A DNA stretch of 42,075 nt from JAVBUZ01 sp031554725 (GCA_031554725.1 JAVBUZ010000061.1:1-42075), one strand, 5' to 3'. Shown: positions 32,113 to 41,645, counted from the stretch's first letter. Notes: generated from the letters alone by a model not told the origin. A program made the numbers and translations.

Positions 32113-32128
32113 ACTTTACTCCTCTTTC

Positions 32129-32866
32129 CTAATACCCATAAATATCATATATCTCAGGCATATATACTCCTGGTGCTTTATAAACAATCAGTGGTTTTTC
32201 CACAGTCATTCTGGACTTGCCGCCACGCACGCCCTCTATCAGTACCATATTCGGCTCCTTATCTATGTAAGGATATACAAGCTGCATGCGTTTGGGTTCT
32301 AGCTTATGCGCCGTCATACTTGTCATAATTTCAGCGAGGCGAAAAGGTCTATGAACCATGAAAAAGTGTCCCCCTGGTTTTAGAAGCTTTGCTGCCTGAG
32401 TTATTACATCCTCTAGGGTGCAATGTATTTCATGCCTTGCAATGGCTTTAGGTGCATCAGGATTCGTTATTCCATGCTGCCCTATCATATATGGTGGATT
32501 GCAGGTAATTACGTCAAAAGAAGCAGACGCAAAATGCTGGTCTGCTTCTTTGATATCTCCTACTACAATATCTATCTTATCCGTCAGATGGTTCAGTGCA
32601 ATACTACGTCTTGCCATATCTGCACTTTCCTCTTGAATCTCTAAGCCGACGAGATGGGTAGCCTGTGTTTTAGCCTCCATCAATATTGGAATGATACCAG
32701 TTCCGGTGCCCATATCCAGCACCCTATCCCCTGCTTTTGCATTTGCAAAACCTGATAATAAAACTGCGTCCATTCCGAAGCAAAATTTTTCCGGATTTTG
32801 AATTATTCGATATCCATTTCTCTGCAATTCATCTAATCGTTCATTTTCTTTTAGATTAATTGTCAT
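32129..32866 (-). CDS. tRNA1(Val) (adenine37-N6)-methyltransferase, YabB/TrmN6-like
   Basis: From ATG 32866 the protein is 245 residues. It has a Rossmann SAM-binding motif VLDMGTGTGIIPILM and the base-flipping motif NPPYM, with the upstream signature NPEKFCFGMDAVLLSGFA. These define the YfiC/TrmN6 group. The track start at 32914 would add 16 charged residues with no family match. The chosen start overlaps the ricT stop by 11 bases and has AAGGA about 14 bases upstream, so translational coupling is likely. The exact tRNA target in this organism is inferred. Confidence 0.88.
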   Translation of the reverse strand: MTINLKENERLDELQRNGYRIIQNPEKFCFGMDAVLLSGFANAKAGDRVLDMGTGTGIIPILMEAKTQATHLVGLEIQEESADMARRSIALNHLTDKIDIVVGDIKEADQHFASASFDVITCNPPYMIGQHGITNPDAPKAIARHEIHCTLEDVITQAAKLLKPGGHFFMVHRPFRLAEIMTSMTAHKLEPKRMQLVYPYIDKEPNMVLIEGVRGGKSRMTVEKPLIVYKAPGVYMPEIYDIYGY

Positions 32867-33785
32867 CCAGTTTCGACTTTCCTTCCTTTGATTCCATTTT
32901 TTCCTGCTTTTCAAGTTGTTCTAATGCTTTAAGCTCTTCAGGAGAAAGTTCAACTTTTTCTTTTCTATTATGTTTCTTTTTAAATCTTAATTGTTCTACT
33001 TTATACTCTTGTATTTCTTTTTCATCGTTTTTATCAATTATGACCTTAACTAATTGTCTAAGTACATTTACACTCTGTACCTCGCCCTTGTGTCCATCCT
33101 CTGTTGTTACATAATCGCCAACATTTGGAAGACGATAGTTCAAGTCCTCATAGGTTTCTTCTTCATGCTTGAGACAACACATCAATCTTCCACACACACC
33201 GGAAATCTTAGTTGGATTTAGAGATAAGTTTTGCTCTTTTGCCATCTTAATTGATACCGGAATGAACTCTGATAAGTGGGTATGACAACATAATGGTCTA
33301 CCACAAATACCAATTCCTCCCACAATCTTAGTCTCATCTCTTACGCCTATTTGACGCAATTCGATTCTAGTTTTAAAAACTGCTGCTAAATCTTTTACAA
33401 GCTCACGGAAATCAATTCTTCCATCTGCTGTAAAATAAAATAGCACCTTATTATTATCAAAGGTATATTCTGCATCTATCAACTTCATTTCCAGATTATG
33501 CTTTCTTATTTTCTCTAAGCAAACTCTAAATGCTTCTTTTTCCTTTTCCTTATTAGCAGCCTCTTGCTCCACATCTCTAGTTGTAGCAATTCGAAGCACT
33601 GGCTTAAGGGGCTGAACCACACTTGCTTCTTCTATTTCACGAATGCCGCCTACCACTGTTCCAAATTCAATTCCTCTTGCGGTTTCTACAATGACACTGT
33701 CGCCCTTTTTTATGTCAAACTGCAATGGATCAAAAAAATAAATTTTTCCTGCAGAGCGAAATCTAACACCTATTACTTTTACCAT
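32856..33785 (-). CDS. ricT: PSP1-domain protein RicT (YaaT)
   Basis: The 309-residue protein has the PSP1 domain (about 60-145) and the paired cysteine motifs GICGRPLCC (Cys161, 166, 167) and GVCGRLMCC (Cys198, 203, 204). In the Bacillus RicAFT complex these bind Fe-S clusters and support RNase Y-dependent mRNA maturation and Spo0A phosphorylation. The C-terminal about 60 residues are lysine- and glutamate-rich. Downstream of holB as in Bacillus, it has its own promoter in the 108-base gap (33856-33884). Confidence 0.94.
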   Translation of the reverse strand: MVKVIGVRFRSAGKIYFFDPLQFDIKKGDSVIVETARGIEFGTVVGGIREIEEASVVQPLKPVLRIATTRDVEQEAANKEKEKEAFRVCLEKIRKHNLEMKLIDAEYTFDNNKVLFYFTADGRIDFRELVKDLAAVFKTRIELRQIGVRDETKIVGGIGICGRPLCCHTHLSEFIPVSIKMAKEQNLSLNPTKISGVCGRLMCCLKHEEETYEDLNYRLPNVGDYVTTEDGHKGEVQSVNVLRQLVKVIIDKNDEKEIQEYKVEQLRFKKKHNRKEKVELSPEELKALEQLEKQEKMESKEGKSKLDDN

Positions 33786-33855
33786 CTATAACCTCATTTC
33801 TGCACCAAAATCATGCATACCCTCTTGGACTTACTTGTCCGACTTTCTAGAAAAC

Positions 33856-33884
33856 AGTATAGCACAAAAAATGTTATACGCCAA
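33856..33884 (-). promoter_or_regulatory. candidate sigma-A promoter of ricT
   Basis: On the minus strand TTGGCG (33879-33884) and TATACT (33856-33861) are 17 bases apart in the gap between holB and ricT. The -10 is strong and the -35 moderate. Confidence 0.55.
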
Positions 33885-33893
33885 TAAGAAGCA

Positions 33894-34886
33894 TTATCCA
33901 TTTTCCTTTATCTCAAGAAGCAGTAATTCCATCGCTAAATCGAAGTTTACATTGGCATTTAATCGGCTCTTCGTTTTATCCAATGCTTTGACTACACTCT
34001 CAATTCCCTCATATGAAGTTCTTCCTGCAACTTTTCGAACATGCTGAATTTCTTCTTTAAAAATCAAATGATTTACATCATTTGTTGCTTTAAATAGAAG
34101 TACATCTCTATACCAAACAGATACAATATCTAAGTAATCATTGGCATCTAACTTATAATCATTTATTTTCTTTATCGCAGCAATTACTTCCACTATATCC
34201 ATTTCTTGAATATATTTCAGCAAGGATATTGCCTCTTCCTTAATAGCATCAAATTCTTCACTAGAAGCTAGTAACTTTGCTTTTCCAATATTTCCTCTCG
34301 CAAAAGCAACACAAATTTCTGCTCTATAATCGGGTACTTCTAATTCTTCCATCAAAAATCTTCTTACAACTTTATCTTGTACTGGTTTCATATTTAAAAC
34401 AACGCAACGGCTAAGAATTGTTTGTAACATAGCATTCACATTCGTAGTCAAAAGTAAAATAACCGCATATGCTGGCGGCTCTTCTAATGTTTTAAGTAAT
34501 GCGTTCTGCGCTTGCGTTGACATTTTTTCAGCTTCATTTACAATGTATATTTTATAAGGACTGCTATATGGCTTAATAGCAATATCATTGTTTATTTGTA
34601 TTCGGATATCATCTACACTTATTGTATTTGGTTTCTCGTGTACAATTTTAATAATGTCTGGTTGATTTCCAGATAATGCCTGCTTACAAGAATGACATTC
34701 CTGACAAGGCTCTGCACCATGTTCCTCACATTGCAATGTCTTGGCAAAAATATTCGCAATAAACTCCTTACCCGATGCCTTCTCACCATTAATAATATAT
34801 GCATGCGAAACTTTCCCCATAGTAATGGCATTTTGAAGGTGCTCCTTGATTTGTTCTTGTCCCAGTATATCCTTAAAGCCAGCCAT
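33894..34886 (-). CDS. holB: DNA polymerase III delta' subunit
   Basis: The 330-residue clamp-loader subunit has the AAA+ N-terminus (FKDILGQEQIKEHLQNAI), a P-loop-like GEKASGKEF, the zinc ligands in CEEHGAEPCQECHSC, sensor-like NEAEKMSTQAQNALLKTLEEPP and SRCVVLNM. Together with delta and tau subunits it loads the beta clamp. The P-loop ends in Lys-Glu rather than Lys-Thr/Ser, as expected for a delta' that does not hydrolyse ATP. Its position between yaaR and ricT matches Bacillus. Confidence 0.94.
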   Translation of the reverse strand: MAGFKDILGQEQIKEHLQNAITMGKVSHAYIINGEKASGKEFIANIFAKTLQCEEHGAEPCQECHSCKQALSGNQPDIIKIVHEKPNTISVDDIRIQINNDIAIKPYSSPYKIYIVNEAEKMSTQAQNALLKTLEEPPAYAVILLLTTNVNAMLQTILSRCVVLNMKPVQDKVVRRFLMEELEVPDYRAEICVAFARGNIGKAKLLASSEEFDAIKEEAISLLKYIQEMDIVEVIAAIKKINDYKLDANDYLDIVSVWYRDVLLFKATNDVNHLIFKEEIQHVRKVAGRTSYEGIESVVKALDKTKSRLNANVNFDLAMELLLLEIKENG

Positions 34887-34922
34887 ACACTCTCTCCTTT
34901 GTACTATTGCTTACCCCTAGCA

Positions 34923-35363
34923 TCACGTAAAAATATCTAACAATAAACCTCGTATTTCTCCAATCTTACTTAAAATAGATAAATTGTCTGCTTCATCCTT
35001 AACTAACTCTTGTGCCAATTCATCTAAGGTTTCATCCACTAATCGAATAATACCATAAACTCTATGTCGTCCCCTTCTATCTAAAAAATTCTCTCTAGAA
35101 AAAGAATGTGAACGATTAATGATTTCATTCATAAAGTCCTTCACTAGCCCACGGTACTTTCGCATATCCTTTACATCTCTACGTTTTGCAAGCTTCTCGC
35201 CTTGCATGGTTATTTCTTCCATAAGGTTTTGTAAACGTGCTTGTAGCTCTGCCTCCTCGATATGGCTGGCGAGCGTAAACTTAAAGTTACCGTCTGTCTG
35301 CTGTACTTCCTTTGCCTGACTAACAGCTTGTGGTTGTTGTATATTATCCACCTTTATTGCCAT
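34923..35363 (-). CDS. yaaR: YaaR-family protein (DUF327)
   Basis: The 146-residue soluble helical protein has KLAKRRDVKDMRKYRGLVKD, a typical DUF327 stretch, then RHRVYGIIRLVDETLDELA and a C-terminal helix ending IRGLLLDIFT. The biochemical function of the family is unknown. It lies directly before holB as in Bacillus. The neighbouring yaaQ of Bacillus is absent here. Confidence 0.88.
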   Translation of the reverse strand: MAIKVDNIQQPQAVSQAKEVQQTDGNFKFTLASHIEEAELQARLQNLMEEITMQGEKLAKRRDVKDMRKYRGLVKDFMNEIINRSHSFSRENFLDRRGRHRVYGIIRLVDETLDELAQELVKDEADNLSILSKIGEIRGLLLDIFT

Positions 35364-35401
35364 ACGCTCACCTCCTTATCTATAAAGGCTCATTTTCTTT
35401 A

Positions 35402-35998
35402 TTAATCTTCAAATATATTCTTTAAAACATACTCTTCAATTTCTGCTAAACAGCTTTCTAAATCTTCGTTATAAAAACGTCTTTTGATTCCGGCTTCCTC
35501 AATCTTCTCTTCTGCAAAGTCCTCGCTGTCTGCTAAAAATCGTCTACACATTTCTTCATATTTTGGAGTCTTTTGCTTTTTTTCTCGATCTAGTGCCCTT
35601 TGCAAGCGCTTGCCATCATCTAATTCTATAAGCACAGGAAGCATATTCTCTTCCCCAAAATATTTCTTTGTATTGTTATATGATTCAAGGGTTCCAATGT
35701 AGATACTATTTTGACTTGTTATATCAATTTGTCCATCATCAACTGTAAAATAGCGCCATAAGCCATGGAAGGTTTCATAAGCTCTATTTTCTACAATCTT
35801 ACCTTCCTTCAAAAGCTCTTGAAAAGTTTCCTCATTAACAAAATGATATTCTACGCCGTCTTGTTCTTTTATCCTAATAGGTCTTGTTGTATAAGGCACA
35901 ATTGTTTTTAATTTCAATATATCCTTCTGCAATAACCTTTTGTAAATGGTATCTTTTCCGGTAGAGCTTTTTCCCATTAGGTAAATGATTTTTCCCAT
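35402..35998 (-). CDS. guanylate-kinase-like P-loop kinase in the tmk position
   Basis: From ATG 35998 the protein is 198 residues. It has a P-loop GKSSTGKDT, TTRPIRIKEQDGVEYHFV (the GMP-binding region of guanylate kinases usually reads TTRxxRxGExxGxDYxF) and a lid-like region RALDREKKQK. It therefore belongs to the guanylate kinase fold but is diverged. The start 15 bases inside the longest frame is chosen because AGGA lies 6 bases before it. It lies between pyk and yaaR, where Bacillus has thymidylate kinase. Its substrate could be GMP or another nucleotide, or it could be regulatory. Confidence 0.8.
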   Translation of the reverse strand: MGKIIYLMGKSSTGKDTIYKRLLQKDILKLKTIVPYTTRPIRIKEQDGVEYHFVNEETFQELLKEGKIVENRAYETFHGLWRYFTVDDGQIDITSQNSIYIGTLESYNNTKKYFGEENMLPVLIELDDGKRLQRALDREKKQKTPKYEEMCRRFLADSEDFAEEKIEEAGIKRRFYNEDLESCLAEIEEYVLKNIFED

Positions 35999-36019
35999 TG
36001 CAATCCTTCCCAATAACTT

Positions 36020-37435
36020 CTATTCTACTTCAACTACTCGAAGCATATTTGTTTTACCTGGTGTTCCAAGTGGAACTCCTGCTGTAAGAACAACAATATC
36101 TCCGCTATTAATGTGTCCTGCACGTTTACATTCTGCTACAGCATCTTCAAATAATGCATCTGTTGTTTCTTCTTTTTCAATCAGTGCTGGAACTACTCCC
36201 CATAGTAGGTTCATCTGTGTCCATACATTTTCACTTATTGTACAACCTATAATTGGACAGGTTGGCTTATATTTTGCAACTGCATTTGTTGTAAATCCAG
36301 ACATAGATACTGTTATAATTGCTGCTGCATTTAATTCCATCGCTGTTGTACATGTTGCATGTGCAATCGCTGTTGTAATATCAGGGTTATTAGATACTCT
36401 CAATTTCTCCATTCTAGAACGATAATCAATATCTTGCTCAGCTCTCTCTGCAATTCTAGCCATTGTTTTAACCGCTTCTACAGGGTACTGACCAGCAGCA
36501 CTTTCTCCGGATAGCATAATTGCTGTTGTTCCATCATAAATAGCATTAGCAATATCTGTTGTCTCTGCTCTTGTAGGACGTGGGTTTTTAATCATAGACT
36601 CTAACATCTGAGTAGCTGTGATTACTTGTTTTCCTTTTGCTACTGCCATTTTAATCATTCTTTTCTGTATTACAGGTACTTCTTCCATAGGGATTTCTAC
36701 ACCCATATCTCCACGAGCTACCATAATACCGTCAGCTACTTCTAAAATCTCTTCCAAGTTATCAATACCTTGCATATTTTCAATTTTAGCAATAATTTGA
36801 ATTGGGCTATTATGCTCTTCTAATATTTTTTTAACTTCTAAAACATCTTCTTTGTTTCTAGTGAATGATGCTGCAATAAAGTCAAACTTGTATTCAATCG
36901 CAAACATAATATCTGCTCTATCTTTTTCACTAATAAAAGGCATTGATAAAATAGCTCCCGGAAGATTAACACCCTTTTTATTAGATACAAAACCACCATT
37001 CATAACGGTACAGATAATATCATTCCCTTGGATTTTCTCCACTTTCATTTCAATAAGGCCATCATCGATAAGGATGCTCATACCTTCTTTGATATCATTT
37101 GTTAATTCTTTATAGGTAATAGATGCGCGTGTTTCATCACCCACGATGTCATCAGTTGTTAATGTAAATTCCTGTCCCGCCTGTAACTCTACCTTACCTG
37201 TTGCAAAATCTTTCAAACGAATTTCAGGACCCTTTGTATCTAAAAGGTTAGCTATTGGTAAATTTAATTCTTTTCTTACTTTATCAATATTAACAAATTT
37301 TCCTCTTTGTTCTTCATGATCACCATGTGAAAAGTTATAGCGGCAAACGTTCATACCTGCTAACATTAGTTCTCTTAGTTTCTCTTCGCTCTGACTTGCT
37401 GGTCCAATTGTACAAATTATTTTAGTCTTTCTCAT
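36020..37435 (-). CDS. pyk: pyruvate kinase
   Basis: The enzyme turns phosphoenolpyruvate and ADP into pyruvate and ATP. The 471-residue protein begins RKTKIICTIGPASQSEE, has NFSHGDHEEQR, DTKGPEIR, IAKIENMQGIDNLEEIL, MVARGDMGVEIPMEEVP and the catalytic-Lys segment. It lacks the extra C-terminal PEP-utiliser domain seen in many Bacillus enzymes. The start is 16 bases after the decarboxylase gene. It probably shares a transcript with the guanylate-kinase-like gene 21 bases downstream. Confidence 0.97.
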   Translation of the reverse strand: MRKTKIICTIGPASQSEEKLRELMLAGMNVCRYNFSHGDHEEQRGKFVNIDKVRKELNLPIANLLDTKGPEIRLKDFATGKVELQAGQEFTLTTDDIVGDETRASITYKELTNDIKEGMSILIDDGLIEMKVEKIQGNDIICTVMNGGFVSNKKGVNLPGAILSMPFISEKDRADIMFAIEYKFDFIAASFTRNKEDVLEVKKILEEHNSPIQIIAKIENMQGIDNLEEILEVADGIMVARGDMGVEIPMEEVPVIQKRMIKMAVAKGKQVITATQMLESMIKNPRPTRAETTDIANAIYDGTTAIMLSGESAAGQYPVEAVKTMARIAERAEQDIDYRSRMEKLRVSNNPDITTAIAHATCTTAMELNAAAIITVSMSGFTTNAVAKYKPTCPIIGCTISENVWTQMNLLWGVVPALIEKEETTDALFEDAVAECKRAGHINSGDIVVLTAGVPLGTPGKTNMLRVVEVE

Positions 37436-37451
37436 TATAAGTTCCTCTCAC

Positions 37452-38873
37452 TTATCCTTTTATTATTGTAATGTAAATCTTTTTTTCTCTGCAGATAATT
37501 CCCTGAATCGGTAACTCTTTCTGCACATAATCTATAACCCGTTCCTTTACTTCTTTACTCATCACTTCACCTGGCACAATAATCGGCGCCCCTGGTGGAT
37601 AAAGGTAAATATAGTCCCCAACTACATTTCCTACGCTTTCTTCAAGTAATACCTCTTCTCTACTCTTATCCCAGGCTTCAAATATTTCCATTTGCTTTAG
37701 CGGTAGTGGATTACATTGATTGCTTTTTTCCACTTCGTTCCTTTTAAGTTCCTCATCTATAGTAAGGATTGCTTGGGTAAGTCTTTTATAACCTTCTTCT
37801 TTATCTGCAACAGTAAACATGGCTAAAACATAAGTCCCCGCAGACATTTCCATCTGCAAATGATATTTATCCAATAAAATCTGATAAAGCTGTTGTCCCG
37901 TAATATTCGTATTCTTTACCGATATCACTAACTTTCCAATGTCATTTTTACTGCTTGCCAGCTCAGTTTGTGTTTTACTGGGGAAAACTTTTATATGCTT
38001 ACATTTTTTTAATTCGCATATCATCTCGTTCCAGTATAACATAAATTGTTTAAACAATTCTTTCCCACTTTGTTCCATTAGGGAAAGTGATTCTTCCATC
38101 GCCGCCATCAAAATATATGAAGGGCTACTGCTTTGATATATGCTAAGAAACCGTCTTAGTTTATTCCTATCAACCAAGGTTCCGTTTACATGTAAAAGTG
38201 CTGTTTGGGTTGGTGATGGCAATGTTTTATGCAGACTTTGTATAACAATGTCCACCCCCTGCACGCAGCTACTAAGTGGCCACGCCTCGTGGAACCCTAA
38301 ATGAGCACCATGAGCTTCATCCACAATAAGTGGAATTCCAAATTTATGCGTTATCTTGGCAATTTCTGCAATGTTCGATACCACACCTTCGTAGGTAGGA
38401 GAAACAATTAATACTGCGCCAATATCTGAATTGGCTGAAATTGCCTTTTCTACTTGTTTAGCTGTAATCTCCTTATGGATGTCAAAGACTTCATCCATGT
38501 CAGCCAAAAGATAACAAATCTCTAACTCTCGCAAATATGCTACATGGTATGCTGCTTTATGACAATGTCTTACCATAAGTAGCTTTCCACCTCTCGGTAA
38601 AACTGTAGATACCGCGCTTAATATGCCTGCCGTACTTCCATTAACTAAGAAATAGCTTTCTTCTGCACCATACAACCTAGCCGCACTGTCTTGAATATCT
38701 TTTAATATGCCTGTAGCACCATGTAAATTATCAAAACCATCTATCTCTGTAATATCTAGCTTACCAATTTTTTCTAATACACTCGTCATTGGCATTCTTT
38801 TATGCCCCGGCATATGGTATGGATAAAAATCTGATTCACCATAATCTGTTAATACTTGAACTAAATTCTTCAA
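37452..38873 (-). CDS. Orn/Lys/Arg-type PLP-dependent decarboxylase
   Basis: The 473-residue PLP enzyme begins YPYHMPGHKR, has SYFLVNGSTAGILSA, VSPTYEGVVSNI, DEAHGAHLGFHEAWP and the PLP lysine in SLHKTLPSPTQTALL. It ends with the group III decarboxylase tail (PPGAPIIVPGE). It corresponds to yaaO beside tmk in Bacillus. The substrate among arginine, lysine and ornithine cannot be told from sequence. It lies in a row of closely spaced minus-strand genes. Confidence 0.92.
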   Translation of the reverse strand: MKNLVQVLTDYGESDFYPYHMPGHKRMPMTSVLEKIGKLDITEIDGFDNLHGATGILKDIQDSAARLYGAEESYFLVNGSTAGILSAVSTVLPRGGKLLMVRHCHKAAYHVAYLRELEICYLLADMDEVFDIHKEITAKQVEKAISANSDIGAVLIVSPTYEGVVSNIAEIAKITHKFGIPLIVDEAHGAHLGFHEAWPLSSCVQGVDIVIQSLHKTLPSPTQTALLHVNGTLVDRNKLRRFLSIYQSSSPSYILMAAMEESLSLMEQSGKELFKQFMLYWNEMICELKKCKHIKVFPSKTQTELASSKNDIGKLVISVKNTNITGQQLYQILLDKYHLQMEMSAGTYVLAMFTVADKEEGYKRLTQAILTIDEELKRNEVEKSNQCNPLPLKQMEIFEAWDKSREEVLLEESVGNVVGDYIYLYPPGAPIIVPGEVMSKEVKERVIDYVQKELPIQGIICREKKIYITIIKG

Positions 38874-38898
38874 AGTCTTTTCCTTTATAATACTTTTG

Positions 38899-39471
38899 CT
38901 AATTCATTCTTCCAACAATTCTTTTGTCTCTTTTAAATCGTCTTGATCCATGACCCTTATGAAAACGAACTGTCTCCATAAAGGAACACCATTTATCTGC
39001 CGTCGTTACCACCCATGCTTCACGACACATTGGGGGAACTACTGTAAGTGGCCACATATGCTTTTGGATAATATCTCTCTCCCTAGGTGTTAGCTTATAT
39101 TCCTTCTCCGCATTTTTTAGGGCTATACCCGGATGATAGAATCCATGCAACCTAAAAGGAGCTATATGTTCCTTGTCATGCCAATCATATAAGAAGTAAT
39201 CATGAAGCAATGCACCTCTTACTAATTCCTCTTCATTAAAATCAAACGGTAACTTTCTACTTATTGCTAAACTGTATTTTGCTACATTCATGCAATGATT
39301 GTTTACTGTCATTGTTCCATGCTGGATATAATCCTTTGTACTATCAAAGTTCTCCGAGCTAATAATATCTATGGCACTAACTTTAATTCGATTATGAAGT
39401 TTTTTTTGTTTTTGATATTCATCTATCCATTTTTTTGCTCGTTTAGAATTGCGTGCTTTGGTCTTTCTCAT
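38899..39471 (-). CDS. HD-domain phosphohydrolase
   Basis: The 190-residue soluble protein has the HD superfamily pattern: a first His in HCMNVAKYSLAIS, the His-Asp pair in GALLHDYFLYDWHDKEH, a further His in HGFYHPG and an Asp in TTADKWCSFME. The N-terminus is lysine-rich. This family hydrolyses phosphate esters of nucleotides or similar compounds. The substrate is unknown. It is placed between the L,D-transpeptidase and the decarboxylase genes with short gaps. Confidence 0.88.
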   Translation of the reverse strand: MRKTKARNSKRAKKWIDEYQKQKKLHNRIKVSAIDIISSENFDSTKDYIQHGTMTVNNHCMNVAKYSLAISRKLPFDFNEEELVRGALLHDYFLYDWHDKEHIAPFRLHGFYHPGIALKNAEKEYKLTPRERDIIQKHMWPLTVVPPMCREAWVVTTADKWCSFMETVRFHKGHGSRRFKRDKRIVGRMN

Positions 39472-39495
39472 AAAATACCTCCGTCCAAACTAAAC

Positions 39496-40974
39496 TTAAT
39501 AGTAATAACACACAACTGGGAATTTCTCTTCAATGTAGCTATATATTTCTTCCGCCTTACTAAGTGGAAGGTTAACACAACCGTGAGAACCATTGGTCAA
39601 ATATATTTCCCCTCCAAAGCTTCTTCTCCATGTAGCATCATGCATTCCTATATTTCCGTTAAATGGCATCCAAAAGTTTACGGGTGTTTCATAATCTGCA
39701 CCACGAAGTACCGCATTCCTTGTTTTATAGGTTAATCCAAAAACTCCGCCTGGTGTTGTATTCCCATCTGAAACATTTCCAGATACAAAATCAGATTCAA
39801 GAACTATTTTGCCCTTAATATATAGATAAAGGTGTTGATTGGTCAAATCTATTTCTACATAAGAGCTTCCGATATCACTCATTCCCTTTACATACGCAGT
39901 ATGGCTATATTCTGGTTCTCTTTCCGTTACTGCTCCTTGATTAATTAATTCAATCAAAGCTTCTTTTTCCGCTTTGCGGTTGGTTTGCCATCCATAAGCT
40001 CCACTCTTTAGAGATAGCTCTTCGCCTAAGGTAGTTGTAAACTTACGATTTTTGCCATAGGTATCGTAAGCCTTCGCTTTTTCTATTATATATTCCCCCA
40101 CCTTATCTTCGTCCAAAATTACTTTATTTTCTTCAAATGTAACCCATTCATTTATAATACTTCCATCTAAGATTTCTGTGTTTCCATTCCAGTCATATGT
40201 TATTTTGGTCGAAACCAAAGTATTAAGCTGTACAAGCGTTTTTACAAGCACTTCATTCTGAGAATTTATTTCTGGCTCTATATAGCAACCTTGTTCTTCT
40301 AGATTAAGAACAGTCTTCATGCTTTCTATTGCTTCACATACACGTTCTAGCGTAATCGCTTTATCCAGTAAAGTTCCTTCCTTCTCAGAAGCAATTGCAT
40401 ATTCTGATGTTTGAGAATCATATCCTCCAATATATGCATTTTCTGGATTTTTCATTTTTGCATCGGATAAAAATTCTGCCGCTTTTAATTTATCTTCTAG
40501 CTTTTGGCGACTATAGTTCTTCACCTGCATTGCATCAATGCTATTTGTCATTCCACTCCAAAAACTACTAATCCATAATAATGGTTTTTGAGAAATCTTG
40601 CTAGTAAGCACTATTTCTTCCAAAGATACTTCTAAATCAACATCTGTTGAAGATAGGGATAACACAACATTACCTTCTCTATCTATAATATCAAGAACGT
40701 AATCATCATAAATACTTGTTTCCAATTCATTGATTACTTGATCCACTTTTTTTAAGCTACAATCCCAATTACTTATTGTACTATTGGGAAAAAAGTGGGT
40801 ATTAAAGAATAAGGCAAATCCTAAATAAACCAACAGTATAATACTAACTAAAACAAATGATATAACAATACCATTTTTATTTGATTTAGTTTTTGTAACC
40901 TTATTCGTTTCTTGATTTTCTTGATCGTTTTGAACTTCTTTAACTTCTTGAATCTCCTTAGTGCTCTCACTCAT
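39496..40974 (-). CDS. L,D-transpeptidase (YkuD) with peptidoglycan-binding repeats
   Basis: The 492-residue protein has a lysine/glutamate-rich cytoplasmic tail (1-33), one TM helix (about 34-55), a long extracytoplasmic region (about 75-360) resembling the PG-binding domains common in clostridial enzymes, and a C-terminal YkuD domain. The catalytic motif is SHGCVNLP, with the His in MHDATWRRSFGG upstream. It forms 3-3 crosslinks in peptidoglycan. ATG follows AGGAG by 9 bases. The 243-base gap upstream holds a TATAAT (41044-41049) without a good -35 and, further up, the terminator of the tRNA operon. Confidence 0.93.
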   Translation of the reverse strand: MSESTKEIQEVKEVQNDQENQETNKVTKTKSNKNGIVISFVLVSIILLVYLGFALFFNTHFFPNSTISNWDCSLKKVDQVINELETSIYDDYVLDIIDREGNVVLSLSSTDVDLEVSLEEIVLTSKISQKPLLWISSFWSGMTNSIDAMQVKNYSRQKLEDKLKAAEFLSDAKMKNPENAYIGGYDSQTSEYAIASEKEGTLLDKAITLERVCEAIESMKTVLNLEEQGCYIEPEINSQNEVLVKTLVQLNTLVSTKITYDWNGNTEILDGSIINEWVTFEENKVILDEDKVGEYIIEKAKAYDTYGKNRKFTTTLGEELSLKSGAYGWQTNRKAEKEALIELINQGAVTEREPEYSHTAYVKGMSDIGSSYVEIDLTNQHLYLYIKGKIVLESDFVSGNVSDGNTTPGGVFGLTYKTRNAVLRGADYETPVNFWMPFNGNIGMHDATWRRSFGGEIYLTNGSHGCVNLPLSKAEEIYSYIEEKFPVVCYYY

Positions 40975-41167
40975 AATAATTGCAAATCTCCTATTTCACA
41001 GCTTCACCTTTTATTTCAGCAATGAAGCCTATTTCAGCACTTTATTATAACACTTTTCTAAATAGAAATATAGCACTTATCTTACAAATTTACGTTTCTT
41101 TACATGAAAAAAACATAAATTTTAGATATAAAACCATTTGCATAATAGAAACCATAAATTTAGACAT

Positions 41168-41198
41168 AAAAAAGCACCATACAATTTCTTGCATGATG
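41168..41198 (-). terminator. intrinsic terminator of the rRNA/tRNA operon
   Basis: CATCATGCAA and TTGTATGGTG form a 10-bp stem with two wobbles closed by GAAA. Six T residues follow on the minus strand (41168-41173). It lies 20 bases past the tRNA-Lys gene. Confidence 0.85.
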
Positions 41199-41217
41199 TT
41201 CTCCCACCAATTTATAA

Positions 41218-41290
41218 TGAGCGTGCGGGGGTTCGAACCCCGGACAACTTGATTAAAAGTCAAGTGCTCTACCAACTGAGCTACACGCCC
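41218..41290 (-). tRNA. tRNA-Lys (anticodon UUU)
   Basis: 73 bases fold as a tRNA with acceptor GGGCGTG/CACGCTC, loop CTTTTAA giving anticodon TTT, and T-loop TTCGAAC. CCA is not encoded. It is the last tRNA before the operon terminator. Confidence 0.96.
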
Positions 41291-41310
41291 GTACATATTT
41301 ACAATACAAA

Positions 41311-41383
<73 letters not shown>

Positions 41384-41404
41384 GTTTAGTCTTAAAAGAC
41401 TGAG

Positions 41405-41478
41405 TAGCGGGGACAGGATTTGAACCTATGACCTTCGGGTTATGAGCCCGACGAGCTTCCAGACTGCTCCACCCCGCG
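41405..41478 (-). tRNA. initiator tRNA-fMet (anticodon CAU)
   Basis: The anticodon arm TCGGG-CTCATAA-CCCGA has the three G-C pairs typical of initiators. The first acceptor base C1 faces U72 and does not pair, the second initiator hallmark. It is therefore called fMet rather than elongator Met. CCA is not encoded. Confidence 0.92.
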
Positions 41479-41523
41479 TTAGTTATTATATAATTATATG
41501 CATATTTGTTTTAAAATATGCAA

Positions 41524-41605
41524 TGGATGGAGGTGGATTCGAACCACCGAAGCAATTTGCAGCAGATTTACAGTCTGTCCCCTTTGGCCGCTCGGGAATC
41601 CATCC
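41524..41605 (-). tRNA. tRNA-Tyr (anticodon GUA)
   Basis: 82 bases with a long variable arm (class II). The acceptor is GGATGGA/TCCATCC, the loop CTGTAAA gives anticodon GTA, and the T-loop is TTCGAAT. Confidence 0.95.
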
Positions 41606-41645
41606 ATAAGAATTATTTAATTCTTCCTGATATTATAAAATATCA

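Noticed and set aside
41090..41296. Open frame on the minus strand reading VAQLVEHLTFNQVVRGSNP, plus plus-strand frames at 41138-41389 and 41518-41730
   Set aside because: These are translations of tRNA genes, a well-known annotation artefact.
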